Assembly (NCBI GenBank): GCA_913020085.1 | Contig: CAJVZW010000010.1 | Span: 1-47,170 of the forward strand | DNA from: an uncultured Pseudomonadota bacterium | GTDB lineage: Bacteria > Pseudomonadota > Gammaproteobacteria > Comchoanobacterales > Comchoanobacteraceae | Direction of reading: 5' to 3' | Length of the DNA stretch: 47,170 nucleotides | In this document: one piece after another, positions 1 to 7,775 of the stretch | Numbering within the stretch: the stretch's first letter is position 1 | How the letters are laid out: each line of letters starts with the position of its first letter | Notes under the pieces: model-generated | What the model saw: only the letters and a program-made list of their open reading frames with translations | Told to the model about the DNA's origin: nothing | The model's database searches: none | Translations under genes and position numbers: made by a program

Positions 1-356
1 AAGGCATTTAATGGTGATAACACAAACATAGCACCCATCCAGCAAGCAACCCCTTTTCCGCCAAGCCCTAAAGGAGGAAATATATGGCCGATGACAGTAG
101 CTATCATCCCCAAAAATGCGTTATCTTCTGAGTAACCCAGTGTGATCATGATCTTATAACATGCGATGGTTTTAAGGCAATCAAGTAAAAAAGTTAAGAA
201 GCCTGCCACTTTGTTTTTTCTTGCAACATTCGTTGCTCCAGGATTTTTAGATCCAAAAGAATCGGGACTTGCTATGCCAAATAACCGAGCAATTATGTAG
301 GCAAAACGCAAACTGCCAACTAGGTAACATAATGTAAGTACTAATGTTTCAGCCAT
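1..356 (-). CDS. plsY: Glycerol-3-phosphate acyltransferase PlsY, 3' part outside window
   Basis: PlsY is an inner-membrane enzyme that transfers an acyl group from acyl-phosphate to glycerol-3-phosphate, the first step of phospholipid synthesis. Reading the minus strand from the ATG at 356-354 gives MAETLVLTLCYLVGSLRFAY, a first membrane segment, followed by the family hallmark GSKNPGATNVAR. Further on come GHIFPP and GGKGVA, the other conserved PlsY blocks. The reading frame is still open at position 1, so only about the first 118 residues are visible. The start lies inside the end of envC (16 bp overlap), so it is the third gene of a gpmI-envC-plsY run. In E. coli this third place holds yibQ. 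One small departure is GSLRF where the family usually has GSIPF. Confidence 0.93.
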   Translation of the reverse strand, partial: MAETLVLTLCYLVGSLRFAYIIARLFGIASPDSFGSKNPGATNVARKNKVAGFLTFLLDCLKTIACYKIMITLGYSEDNAFLGMIATVIGHIFPPLGLGGKGVACWMGAMFVLSPLNA

Positions 357-1321
357 AGTAATGGATCCTTTGCAGCAAGGTTGTGCTTGAGAGAAAAGTA
401 TAGCTCATTTGCAAAATCCGTTCCAGAAGAGGATTCTCCAATAAATTCAGTTTCTTTTACATACTGACCTTTATGTGCAAGGACCTTTTGTAGATGGCCA
501 TAAAGACTATGGTATCCAAAGCCATGATCGATGATGACAAGATATCCATAAGAGGGAACCCATTGATCATGCACGATCACCCCTGGCCATACGGCCCTTA
601 TTTTACTGCTTTGTTTTGTTTTTATAGTGATGGCATCATTGGTATGATTACTTTCAAGAATTTTTTGTCCATATTTTTGTATGACTTCTCCATTGACTGG
701 CCAGGATAGCTGGCCTTTTTTAGTCTCAATAGATATCAATTCTCTTTCCTCATGGGGGAATGCTAGCTCTTTATTTTTGCTTGCAGCAACTAATCGAGTC
801 ATGGCTGTTTGCAGCTCGACAATTCTTTTTTTAAGGTCATATCGCTTTGTTTCCATATCATGAATTAGAGATTGTTTCTCTTCAAGCAATGCGATGCTTT
901 TCTTGCGATTATTTTCTTGAAGGTTATGCGCGGCAAGTTTTTCGCCTCTGAGAGATGATAAATCCTCTTGGTGCTTATGAATTTTCTTTACATAGTAGGT
1001 GGTGTAAACTTTTCCAGGATTAGACTGCAAGAATGATAATTTATATAGTTTATTCATTGCAGTAGCAACTTCATTATCAATGGATTCAAGCTGAGTAGTG
1101 AGTAGATTGATTTGTTTGTTTATGGTAATAAGCTGATTTTCAGCTACTTCATGTTTCTCGCTGATTAGTTTAAGTTTTTTCTCCTCAATAATAATTGCCT
1201 GATCAATCTCAGTGATATTTCTATATGATTCACTAATTGCATTTTGTGTTGAAAGTAGCCTATTTTGTGCGCAGCAAAGTGAGCAAATGATGAAAAGCAG
1301 TATGTAATTTAATCGGTTCAT
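341..1321 (-). CDS. envC: EnvC-like murein hydrolase activator (degenerate LytM domain)
   Basis: The 326-residue protein starts with a hydrophobic signal segment (about residues 5-19), continues with a long charged coiled coil (about 30-190) and ends in a LytM/M23 domain (about 205-326). EnvC acts in the periplasm with FtsEX to activate the amidases AmiA and AmiB during cell separation. The M23 metal ligands are not intact: the first His-x(3)-Asp motif is replaced (NDAITI), and the final LHF motif reads LYFSL, as E. coli EnvC has LYFEI. That argues for an activator and not an active peptidase. The ATG overlaps the gpmI stop codon in an ATGA quartet (1318-1321), and gpmI-envC adjacency is as in E. 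coli. It is shorter than E. coli EnvC (419 residues), mainly in the coiled coil. Confidence 0.88.
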   Translation of the reverse strand: MNRLNYILLFIICSLCCAQNRLLSTQNAISESYRNITEIDQAIIIEEKKLKLISEKHEVAENQLITINKQINLLTTQLESIDNEVATAMNKLYKLSFLQSNPGKVYTTYYVKKIHKHQEDLSSLRGEKLAAHNLQENNRKKSIALLEEKQSLIHDMETKRYDLKKRIVELQTAMTRLVAASKNKELAFPHEERELISIETKKGQLSWPVNGEVIQKYGQKILESNHTNDAITIKTKQSSKIRAVWPGVIVHDQWVPSYGYLVIIDHGFGYHSLYGHLQKVLAHKGQYVKETEFIGESSSGTDFANELYFSLKHNLAAKDPLLWLKH

Positions 1322-2751
1322 TCGAGTATATCTTTGTGCATTTCATCAGGAATAGGAAGTTCAAGCAGAGATAGAATGGTAGGGGCAATATTGCTCAAGC
1401 TAGCATTATTAGATGCCGAAAGTTTCCGCTTAGCACCGCACAATATAAATGGGACTTTGGCCAATGAGTGCGAAGTGGACTTCTCTCCATTGGCAAGTAG
1501 CATCTGATCAGCATTGCCATGGTCAGCGGTGACAATAAGAATAATATTCTTTTCGATACATGCTGTGTGTACTGCCTTAAGACACTGATCAAGAATTTCA
1601 ACTGCCTCAATACTTGCAGAGAGGTTACCTGTGTGCCCAACCATATCCGCATTCGCAAAATTGCATACTGTAAAATGGTGCTCGGAAATTTCTTCAATTA
1701 ATTTCTCAGTAATTTTGTGCGCTGACATTGCAGGTGATTGGTCAAATGTTGGCACTTTCACCGATGGGATTAACACGCGTGTCTCATTGGAGTAGGGTGT
1801 GTGATTAAGCGCATTAAAAAAATAGGTAACGTGAGCGTATTTTTCTGTCTCGGCAATACGAAGCTGCTTGAGACCGTGTTGAGAGATCACTTCTCCTAGA
1901 GTATTTTTAATGGGTTCTTTGGGGAAAAGGCATGGCATACTATCTTGACCAGGGTAGTCTGTGAATCCGACGTAAGAGGCAGGGTATTGATCTTGTAAAC
2001 GTTCCAGAATTTGAATAAATCTATCGGCTCTAAAGTTACATGCAATCACTGTATCGTTTGTTTTAATGGTGCATGGGGAAATTGATTGCGGAGCGATAAA
2101 CTCATCTGATAGCCCATCTTTGTAGTGCTGGCTGAGATGGTTATCTAAGTTATTCTCATTGTCAGATACCATCGCATCGATAAACATCTGCGTTCGATCC
2201 CAATTTCTATCACGGTCCATTGCAAAGTAACGTCCAGCAATGCTGGCAATTTTGATTCGATCAGGGTGGTTTTCAATGAGGTGAAAAAGAGCAGCGCTGT
2301 CATCTTTGAAAGATTGGATGGGGCGGTCCCTTCCATCAGTTATAAGGTGGATAAATATTGCCCTATCCGACGTGCTGATAAGCTGTTTTATGAGTGTTGT
2401 GATGTGTCTTATATGAGAATGAACCCCACCTGAGGAGCATAGCCCGAGGATATGAATATCTCCTGAATTGATAAAATCAATAACGGATGTGTCTTCAAGG
2501 ATATGATCAATCTTAATGAGATCGCTTGGGATCATCCGGCCAGAGCCTATGGTCATATGGCCGATTTCAGAGTTGCCAAACTGACCTTCAGGCAGTCCAA
2601 CCCATGATTCACTAGCATGCAATAAACAAAACTGTTCTTGCTTAACAAGTTGATCATAATAAGGTGTATTTGCCTGGGATATGGCATTATGGGAGCTAGG
2701 TGTATTATGACCCCAGCCATCGAGTACTAAAAGGCAAACAGACATGTTCAT
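1318..2751 (-). CDS. gpmI: 2,3-bisphosphoglycerate-independent phosphoglycerate mutase
   Basis: Interconverts 3- and 2-phosphoglycerate in glycolysis and gluconeogenesis using two Mn ions and a phosphoserine. Visible family motifs, in order: LLVLDGWGHN near the N-terminus (metal Asp), GNSEIGHMTIGSGR holding the catalytic Ser, SSGGVHSH, TDGRD, GRYFAMDRD, and TADHGNAD near the C-terminus. The open frame extends to an ATG at 2820, but the 23 extra residues have no family counterpart. I chose the ATG at 2751, which puts the LDGWG motif about ten residues in, as usual. Neither start has a strong Shine-Dalgarno sequence. The chosen form has 477 residues, shorter than the 514 of E. coli. It is divergent from the rhodanese-grxC-secB genes, as in E. 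coli. Confidence 0.93.
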   Translation of the reverse strand: MNMSVCLLVLDGWGHNTPSSHNAISQANTPYYDQLVKQEQFCLLHASESWVGLPEGQFGNSEIGHMTIGSGRMIPSDLIKIDHILEDTSVIDFINSGDIHILGLCSSGGVHSHIRHITTLIKQLISTSDRAIFIHLITDGRDRPIQSFKDDSAALFHLIENHPDRIKIASIAGRYFAMDRDRNWDRTQMFIDAMVSDNENNLDNHLSQHYKDGLSDEFIAPQSISPCTIKTNDTVIACNFRADRFIQILERLQDQYPASYVGFTDYPGQDSMPCLFPKEPIKNTLGEVISQHGLKQLRIAETEKYAHVTYFFNALNHTPYSNETRVLIPSVKVPTFDQSPAMSAHKITEKLIEEISEHHFTVCNFANADMVGHTGNLSASIEAVEILDQCLKAVHTACIEKNIILIVTADHGNADQMLLANGEKSTSHSLAKVPFILCGAKRKLSASNNASLSNIAPTILSLLELPIPDEMHKDILE

Positions 2752-2823
2752 ATGATCTATTCTATATGGATTTATTTGAAATACAATCTTTGTGTTTTTT
2801 TTCTTGATATCATCAACCATTGT

Positions 2824-2836
2824 AGTTAGTCTAACT
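2824..2836. repeat. 13-bp palindrome between divergent gpmI and yibN
   Basis: AGTTAG-T-CTAACT is a perfect 6-1-6 inverted repeat in the short divergent intergenic region. A -10-like TATATT follows at 2839-2844, pointing towards yibN. The palindrome could be an operator for one or both directions, or chance in AT-rich DNA. No partner site was found. Confidence 0.35.
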
Positions 2837-2856
2837 GATATATTTGGATAAAATCA

Positions 2857-3267
2857 GTGGATACGATAATCGCATTTATAAACGAGCATATTTTTCTTGT
2901 TGCTCTTCTTATTCTTACAATAATCATGTTATTAGTTGAAGAATTCAGGGCAAAAGGGGCTCTTGAACCTGCAGATGCTGCAATTTTGATTCAAAAAGGA
3001 GCCAAGGTTCTTGACGTACAAGATGAAAGCAAAGTTAAGCGGACGATTGAAGGGGCCAAGAAGGTCAAATCAGATAAATATGATTGGACAAAGCATAAGG
3101 ACCGAACTTTACTCATCTATTGTGCTGATGGCGCAAAGTCAAAAGAGATAGTTGGTGAACTTACAAGTCAAGGAATCAAAGAAATCTATTTTATAGCTGG
3201 AGGATTAAATGCCTGGGTGAAAGATGGATTTCAGGCAATTGATGTTAAACCGGGGAAAGCAAAATGA
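2857..3267 (+). CDS. yibN: Membrane-anchored rhodanese-like protein (YibN)
   Basis: A 136-residue protein with one N-terminal membrane anchor (about residues 11-28) and a rhodanese domain. The active-site loop reads YCADGAKS with the candidate catalytic Cys at 89, and the domain ends with GGLNAW, typical of single-domain rhodaneses. The usual LDVRxxxE motif is altered to LDVQDES. E. coli YibN has the same anchor-plus-rhodanese layout and the same position before grxC and secB. Its exact substrate is unknown; family members move sulfane sulfur. The start codon is GTG at 2857, preceded by a weak GGA, and the next gene's ATG overlaps its stop in an ATGA quartet. Confidence 0.85.
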   Translation: MDTIIAFINEHIFLVALLILTIIMLLVEEFRAKGALEPADAAILIQKGAKVLDVQDESKVKRTIEGAKKVKSDKYDWTKHKDRTLLIYCADGAKSKEIVGELTSQGIKEIYFIAGGLNAWVKDGFQAIDVKPGKAK

Positions 3268-3518
3268 GTGTAACGATCTATACATCAAACCACTGCTTTT
3301 ACTGTGACAAGGCCAAAACTTTGCTTAAGCAGTTAAACGCAGATTACAACGAAATTAATATACAGGCCAGCCCAGAAGCGCGAGAGCAGATGCTGAGCAA
3401 AAGTGATGGTCGCAGAACTGTCCCTCAAATATTTATCGATGATTATCATGTCGGTGGATGTGACGATTTATATTTGTTGCATGAAAAGGGTGAATTAACT
3501 AAGCTTTTATCAAAATAG
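3264..3518 (+). CDS. grxC: Glutaredoxin 3
   Basis: An 84-residue thioltransferase that uses glutathione to reduce disulfides and glutathionylated proteins in the cytosol. It shows the dithiol active site C11-F-Y-C14, the cis-proline motif TVPQIFI and the glutathione-binding GGCDD near the C-terminus. CPYC is the more common active site; CFYC is a mild variant. Length matches the family (E. coli Grx3 has 83 residues). It overlaps yibN by 4 bp, and its stop codon lies in the AGGAG ribosome binding site of secB, so the three genes are translationally linked. Confidence 0.95.
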   Translation: MSVTIYTSNHCFYCDKAKTLLKQLNADYNEINIQASPEAREQMLSKSDGRRTVPQIFIDDYHVGGCDDLYLLHEKGELTKLLSK

Positions 3519-3527
3519 GAGAAAATG

Positions 3528-3962
3528 ATGAGTGAAGCACAACATACATTTAATATTGAACATATTTATTTAAATGAGTCAAAGTTCGAAAGCCCCAAGC
3601 CATTTCATCTAACCAACAAGGACTGGCGCCCAAACGCAAATCTAAAGCTGGATATTAAGTCAGACAATCATGAAGAGCGTTATGAAGTATCAATTGTGAT
3701 TACTGTTGATGTTAGTATGGAAAAAGAAGAAGTTTTCAGAGTTCACGTCAATCAAGGCGGGACATTTTTGATTAAAGGTTACAGTGAAGAAGAAACTGAA
3801 CATTTAACTGAGAGTTTCTGTGCATCTATCTTATATCCATACGCAAGGCAAAAAATCTCAGATATGATTACATCAGCTGGTTTCCCACCACTGCATTTGA
3901 GTCCTATTGATTTTGAGACTAGATATCGTCAAATTAAAGCTAAGCAGGAAACTTCAGAGTAG
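3528..3962 (+). CDS. secB: Protein-export chaperone SecB
   Basis: SecB is a tetrameric cytosolic chaperone that keeps secretory precursors unfolded and hands them to SecA. The sequence carries the family N-terminal pattern FNIEHIYLNESKFESP and the conserved late block LYPYARQKISDMITSAGFPP. Two ATG codons are adjacent (3525 and 3528). AGGAG at 3517-3521 is spaced 6 nt from the second and only 3 nt from the first, so I chose 3528 (144 residues). In E. coli gpsA follows secB; here an ABC exporter follows instead. Confidence 0.95.
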   Translation: MSEAQHTFNIEHIYLNESKFESPKPFHLTNKDWRPNANLKLDIKSDNHEERYEVSIVITVDVSMEKEEVFRVHVNQGGTFLIKGYSEEETEHLTESFCASILYPYARQKISDMITSAGFPPLHLSPIDFETRYRQIKAKQETSE

Positions 3963-3988
3963 TTTCATCCTGTTAAATTAGGTCTATA

Positions 3989-5647
3989 TTGAAACAGTAT
4001 CTATCACTTTTTCGTTATACTAAGGCGCATAGACCGCTTATGGTCTTTGCCGCTTTAGCTACTTTATCTGCTGCTTTTTTGGATGCCCTTCTTATTAATT
4101 TCATCAAAGATATTGTAAACAGGGGTTTTGTGCAGCAAAATGTGAAATTTTTGTCGCTTTTCCCAGCCTATATCCTACTTTTCTTTAGTTTTAGAGCACT
4201 TGCAGGTTACAGCTCAGATTTTCTTATCCAGAAAGCAAACTTCTCAGTTTTAAAAGATATGAGGCGATCATTCGCAAAGAGGGTCCTTAATTTACCGCAG
4301 TCATTTCTCGACCAGCAGTCATTAGGTAAAGTCCAGTCCTCTTTTAGTTATCGTATCGAGCAGATGTCACGTGCTTGTACCCAGATTATACTTTGCTATG
4401 CCAGAGAGTCATTTCTTGTCATTCTACTTTTGCTGATTATGTTCATTGAGAGCGCTGAAATGACCGTAATTGCACTGCTTGCTATGCCAATTGTTTACCT
4501 GTCATACCGCTATACTGCGGGATTGCTCAGAAAAACTAACCTTAAAGTACAGGAGCAAGTTGGCGATATGATGCAGTTATCTGGTCAAGTATTTGCAAAT
4601 GTTGGTGATATCTCTACTTACCACTCAAAGTCTTACTTTTCCGATAGATTTGATCGATTACTTGCCAAAAACTATGACTCTGAGCTACTTAGTGGGCATT
4701 ATACGGCATTTTTATCTGCTTCTTTGTATTTAGTGACTGCAGTTCCCCTTGCGTTAATGATGGTTTGGATTTTCCATTTTGGGTCAATTCCAACGGTAGG
4801 TAGCATTACAGCGCTGCTAGCGGCATTGCTCCGCATTATTCAGCCACTTAAAATACTCAGTCAGCTTACCAGTGATTTTCAAAAAGCACTTGCAGCACAA
4901 GAGGAGATCGATCGATTTTTTAAGCAGCCATTGGCAAAAGAATTTGTCTCTGGACAAACCAAAGATATTTCTGTTTCAAATTTAGTTTTTGATATTTCCG
5001 GTGAGAGAATTCTTGACCAAATTGGGTTTCATTTTAAGCAAGGCCAAAAGGTTGCGGTTGTTGGTGGCAGTGGGGCAGGAAAAAGTACCCTTCTACAAAT
5101 TTTATCAAAAATCTATCCACCTACCAGTGGATCAATGGAACTACCTCAGAAATTGGCATATGTTCGACAACATCACTGGATATTTAGTGCAAGTATTCGT
5201 GAGAATCTTATATTTAATAATTCTGTTGATGATGAGCTAATTTGGTCAACGCTAAATGACCTTGACCTTCGTGAGGTTGTTGAGTTACTTCCACAATCAT
5301 TAGATACGATTATTGGCCAAGGTGATCTACTTTTATCCGGTGGCCAGATGCAGCGCTTGTGTCTTGCTCGGGCAATTTTGACCGGCGCAGATTGGCTCTT
5401 GCTCGATGAGATCACATCCGCACTTGATCGTGTCTCTGAGCGAATAGTTATGAATAAAATATTCGATATGGATAGTGGTGTAATCGTTGTAACTCATCGC
5501 CTGAATTATTTATCGAGTTTTGATATGATTCTGCTAATGGATCAGGGTCAGGTTGTTGCGACAGGATCATTTGATGATCTCCTTGAGCAGAGCCTGGATT
5601 TTAAAAGCTTTTATCACCGCTTGGCAAAGAAAACTGAAACGGTTTAG
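3989..5647 (+). CDS. MsbA-like ABC exporter (fused permease-ATPase)
   Basis: A 552-residue half-transporter: an N-terminal exporter-type membrane domain with about six helices (residues 15-310) and a C-terminal ATPase. ATPase motifs are all present: Walker A GGSGAGKST (about 360), Q-loop VRQ, signature LSGGQ (about 450), Walker B WLLLDE (about 470) and the switch His in VVTHR (about 502). The start is TTG at 3989 with AGG upstream. The family includes MsbA (lipid A-core flippase) and many multidrug or lipid exporters. The lpxK gene that often accompanies msbA is not here, so the substrate cannot be assigned. It follows secB closely, and the next gene starts inside its 3' end, suggesting a functional link with that unknown membrane protein. 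Confidence 0.87.
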   Translation: MKQYLSLFRYTKAHRPLMVFAALATLSAAFLDALLINFIKDIVNRGFVQQNVKFLSLFPAYILLFFSFRALAGYSSDFLIQKANFSVLKDMRRSFAKRVLNLPQSFLDQQSLGKVQSSFSYRIEQMSRACTQIILCYARESFLVILLLLIMFIESAEMTVIALLAMPIVYLSYRYTAGLLRKTNLKVQEQVGDMMQLSGQVFANVGDISTYHSKSYFSDRFDRLLAKNYDSELLSGHYTAFLSASLYLVTAVPLALMMVWIFHFGSIPTVGSITALLAALLRIIQPLKILSQLTSDFQKALAAQEEIDRFFKQPLAKEFVSGQTKDISVSNLVFDISGERILDQIGFHFKQGQKVAVVGGSGAGKSTLLQILSKIYPPTSGSMELPQKLAYVRQHHWIFSASIRENLIFNNSVDDELIWSTLNDLDLREVVELLPQSLDTIIGQGDLLLSGGQMQRLCLARAILTGADWLLLDEITSALDRVSERIVMNKIFDMDSGVIVVTHRLNYLSSFDMILLMDQGQVVATGSFDDLLEQSLDFKSFYHRLAKKTETV

Positions 5648-6773
5648 TAATACATTTAGCAACGAATCAATTCATCGGTCAATTTATGACTATAAACAAG
5701 TTGACCCTAACAATACCAGTAATATTGATTGCATGCTTCCTAAAGATTTGTGTGGCTGTCCTAAGAAATGGCTTGACGCACGAATAAGTAAAGAGAAAGA
5801 GCTTTGCTGGGAACGTGAATATGCTCAGCTTAATCAATTTATTAATATATCTCAGTATGGAAGTGTAGATAGCCTTAAGAGTGATTTTCTTGACTTATTA
5901 GTGGTTGTTTACCGCAGAATAGTTAATACTCAGCATATTTCACAATTTATGAAATTTATACAGAGTTTTACGCTACAAGCAGACTCAAAGCAGTTCGTGA
6001 TTTATGACAATAATTATTATATTAATCATTTCAATACCTTTTTTAGATTAACAGAACCGCAAGAGAAAAAAGGCTTAAGATGTTATGATTACATAAAAAA
6101 AAATATGCAAAGAGGGTTTTATAGATACAAAAATAAGGTATTCATCAATAGTCTATTGATATTTCTAGCAGTGGTCATCGGATTATTACTTCCACTTTAT
6201 AGTACTATATCTAAATGGTTAATTGTTTATATATCACTGCAGGGAATCAGTGATGTATTGACTGTTGATCATCTATTAAAAATTAAACTTAAAAATCGCT
6301 CAAGTATTCGAAATATATTTAACAACCTCCTAATTGCAACTGCATTTAGCTCAAGAGGGCATTTAAATGATCGTGCATTTTCTCATGCGAGCTTTCTGAC
6401 TTTTTCGTATGAAATATTAGTCGCTGTAGGTGCTTGTTATATTTCGGGCTTATTAAGCCCGGTAGTTCAAATCATATCGATTGCTTCGATACTATTATTA
6501 GCTGCGTATTTGAAGTTGTATTTGTTTAAGCCAGAAGCAGGTTCTAATCTACTGAAATACTATTCGCCAAACTATACTGCTCCCAGTTATGAGCAATCAG
6601 TTAAATTTAATATAAAGCACACAAATATTGTTACCTCACAAGCAGCTCAGGATGACATTGCTCAAGAATCAGATGAAGAATCTTCCCCCCTTAATATTAG
6701 GGAAAGGACACTTCATTCCTCAAATTGTCCTGATCTAAGAGTTTATATACCTTGGATTAGACTTCCTAATTAG
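5574..6773 (+). CDS. Unknown membrane protein overlapping the ABC exporter
   Basis: I do not recognise this family. The frame is open from 5553. I chose the ATG at 5574 because AGGA at 5563-5566 sits 7 nt upstream; this start overlaps the ABC exporter by 74 bp and gives 399 residues. The first ATG after the exporter stop (5733) has no ribosome binding site. The protein has a soluble N-terminal part with a small Cys cluster (about residues 53, 60, 62 and 78), a strong hydrophobic hairpin at about 190-225, a second hydrophobic pair at about 279-316 and a hydrophilic, partly acidic tail (DDIAQESDEESSP). The overlap suggests translational coupling and perhaps a partnership with the exporter, but a stand-alone or secreted role is equally open. 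Confidence 0.72.
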   Translation: MISLSRAWILKAFITAWQRKLKRFSNTFSNESIHRSIYDYKQVDPNNTSNIDCMLPKDLCGCPKKWLDARISKEKELCWEREYAQLNQFINISQYGSVDSLKSDFLDLLVVVYRRIVNTQHISQFMKFIQSFTLQADSKQFVIYDNNYYINHFNTFFRLTEPQEKKGLRCYDYIKKNMQRGFYRYKNKVFINSLLIFLAVVIGLLLPLYSTISKWLIVYISLQGISDVLTVDHLLKIKLKNRSSIRNIFNNLLIATAFSSRGHLNDRAFSHASFLTFSYEILVAVGACYISGLLSPVVQIISIASILLLAAYLKLYLFKPEAGSNLLKYYSPNYTAPSYEQSVKFNIKHTNIVTSQAAQDDIAQESDEESSPLNIRERTLHSSNCPDLRVYIPWIRLPN

Positions 6774-6809
6774 CTCTTTTTGTAAATTATGGAGTAGCAT
6801 ATGAGATAT

Positions 6810-7775
6810 TCATTTATTTTTGATTTTTTCTTTTAAACTTTTTAGGAACCGAGCAATTGCGCCACCTGTGATATGCGCATGATCGAACACAATCGTAAGC
6901 GGGATAGTTGTGTGGTCATTTTCGGTGAATAATTGCCCAACACCAACAGATATATTTGATGAGGAGCATAGTAGCGGTATGCCATATCTACCTGCAATGC
7001 TTCCAAAATTAGAAAACAAAATATCAGGTTTTTCAAGCCAGCTATTTGGAAATTGTCTTGCGCTAATATATTGCTTGAGCTGAGATATCGTTTTGACTGT
7101 CTGATTATAGTCAGCATCGATCGGGGGAGTCACAATTTGAGTGATATCATTATCATCAATAGCGATACCAATTTTTGAAATTTTTAGCTGTGTATGCTCT
7201 TGGCTTGCCTGGTAGATGGCAGTTAGCAGGTTGGAAGTGATATGGCATGGTAGGTTGATTGGAGCGTGATCTATCAAAGTGGAGGTGGCTCTTTGTTCAC
7301 TTGCTTGACTGATTCTTTGCATGGGAGTTTGTTTTACTTTATTGATGTAGTTATTAATATTGCTTTTTTGGATGATTGTGCAGGATTGTTGGATCTCTAA
7401 AAGTTGTGTATCGGATAGCAATAATTCTTTGGCAAGTTCCATTGCATCGGGATGAATTTTAAATTTCCTCGCTTGTGTGATCGCTGGCTTTTGCACAATG
7501 GTCTGCGGAATATTTCCTACTACTGGAGATAAGTCCTCAGATAGAATACTGCACATTGCTTCTCCAACGTAAACTCTATCACCCGCTTTTTTGAGAAGTG
7601 ATGTAACCATTCCTTTATCCACTGCAGGAATATCAACAAGAGATTTATCTGTTTCTACAGTGAGCAGTAGTTGATCAGCAGCAACGTTTTCTGACTCTTT
7701 GATATGCCACTGCTGAATAACTGCTTCAGTCAGGCCCTCACCGAGATCCGGCAACTTAAAAGTGTGTTCTTTCAT
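6810..7775 (-). CDS. Branched-chain 2-oxoacid dehydrogenase E2-like acyltransferase, shortened
   Basis: E2 carries acyl groups on a lipoyl arm and transfers them to CoA. The N-terminal lipoyl domain (about 1-80) is normal, with Lys44 in ETDKSLVDIP. A peripheral-subunit-binding-like segment follows at about 108-150 (KIHPDAMELAKEL), more degenerate than usual. The catalytic domain (about 160-321) is clearly shortened: the stretch between PMQRI and the GIAI motif is only about 60 residues where family members have about 100. The active-site motif DHRxxDG reads DHAHITGG (about 298-305), so the His is kept but the Asp is Thr. Total length is 321, against roughly 400-430 in usual E2 proteins. It overlaps E1beta by 20 bp and ends the min-branched-chain operon. 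No E3 gene is in the window. Confidence 0.85.
   Translation of the reverse strand: MKEHTFKLPDLGEGLTEAVIQQWHIKESENVAADQLLLTVETDKSLVDIPAVDKGMVTSLLKKAGDRVYVGEAMCSILSEDLSPVVGNIPQTIVQKPAITQARKFKIHPDAMELAKELLLSDTQLLEIQQSCTIIQKSNINNYINKVKQTPMQRISQASEQRATSTLIDHAPINLPCHITSNLLTAIYQASQEHTQLKISKIGIAIDDNDITQIVTPPIDADYNQTVKTISQLKQYISARQFPNSWLEKPDILFSNFGSIAGRYGIPLLCSSSNISVGVGQLFTENDHTTIPLTIVFDHAHITGGAIARFLKSLKEKIKNK

Noticed and set aside
2752-2820. Longer start of gpmI at 2820
   Set aside because: No Shine-Dalgarno and no homology in the 23 extra residues; the first conserved motif is placed correctly from 2751. Not fully excluded.
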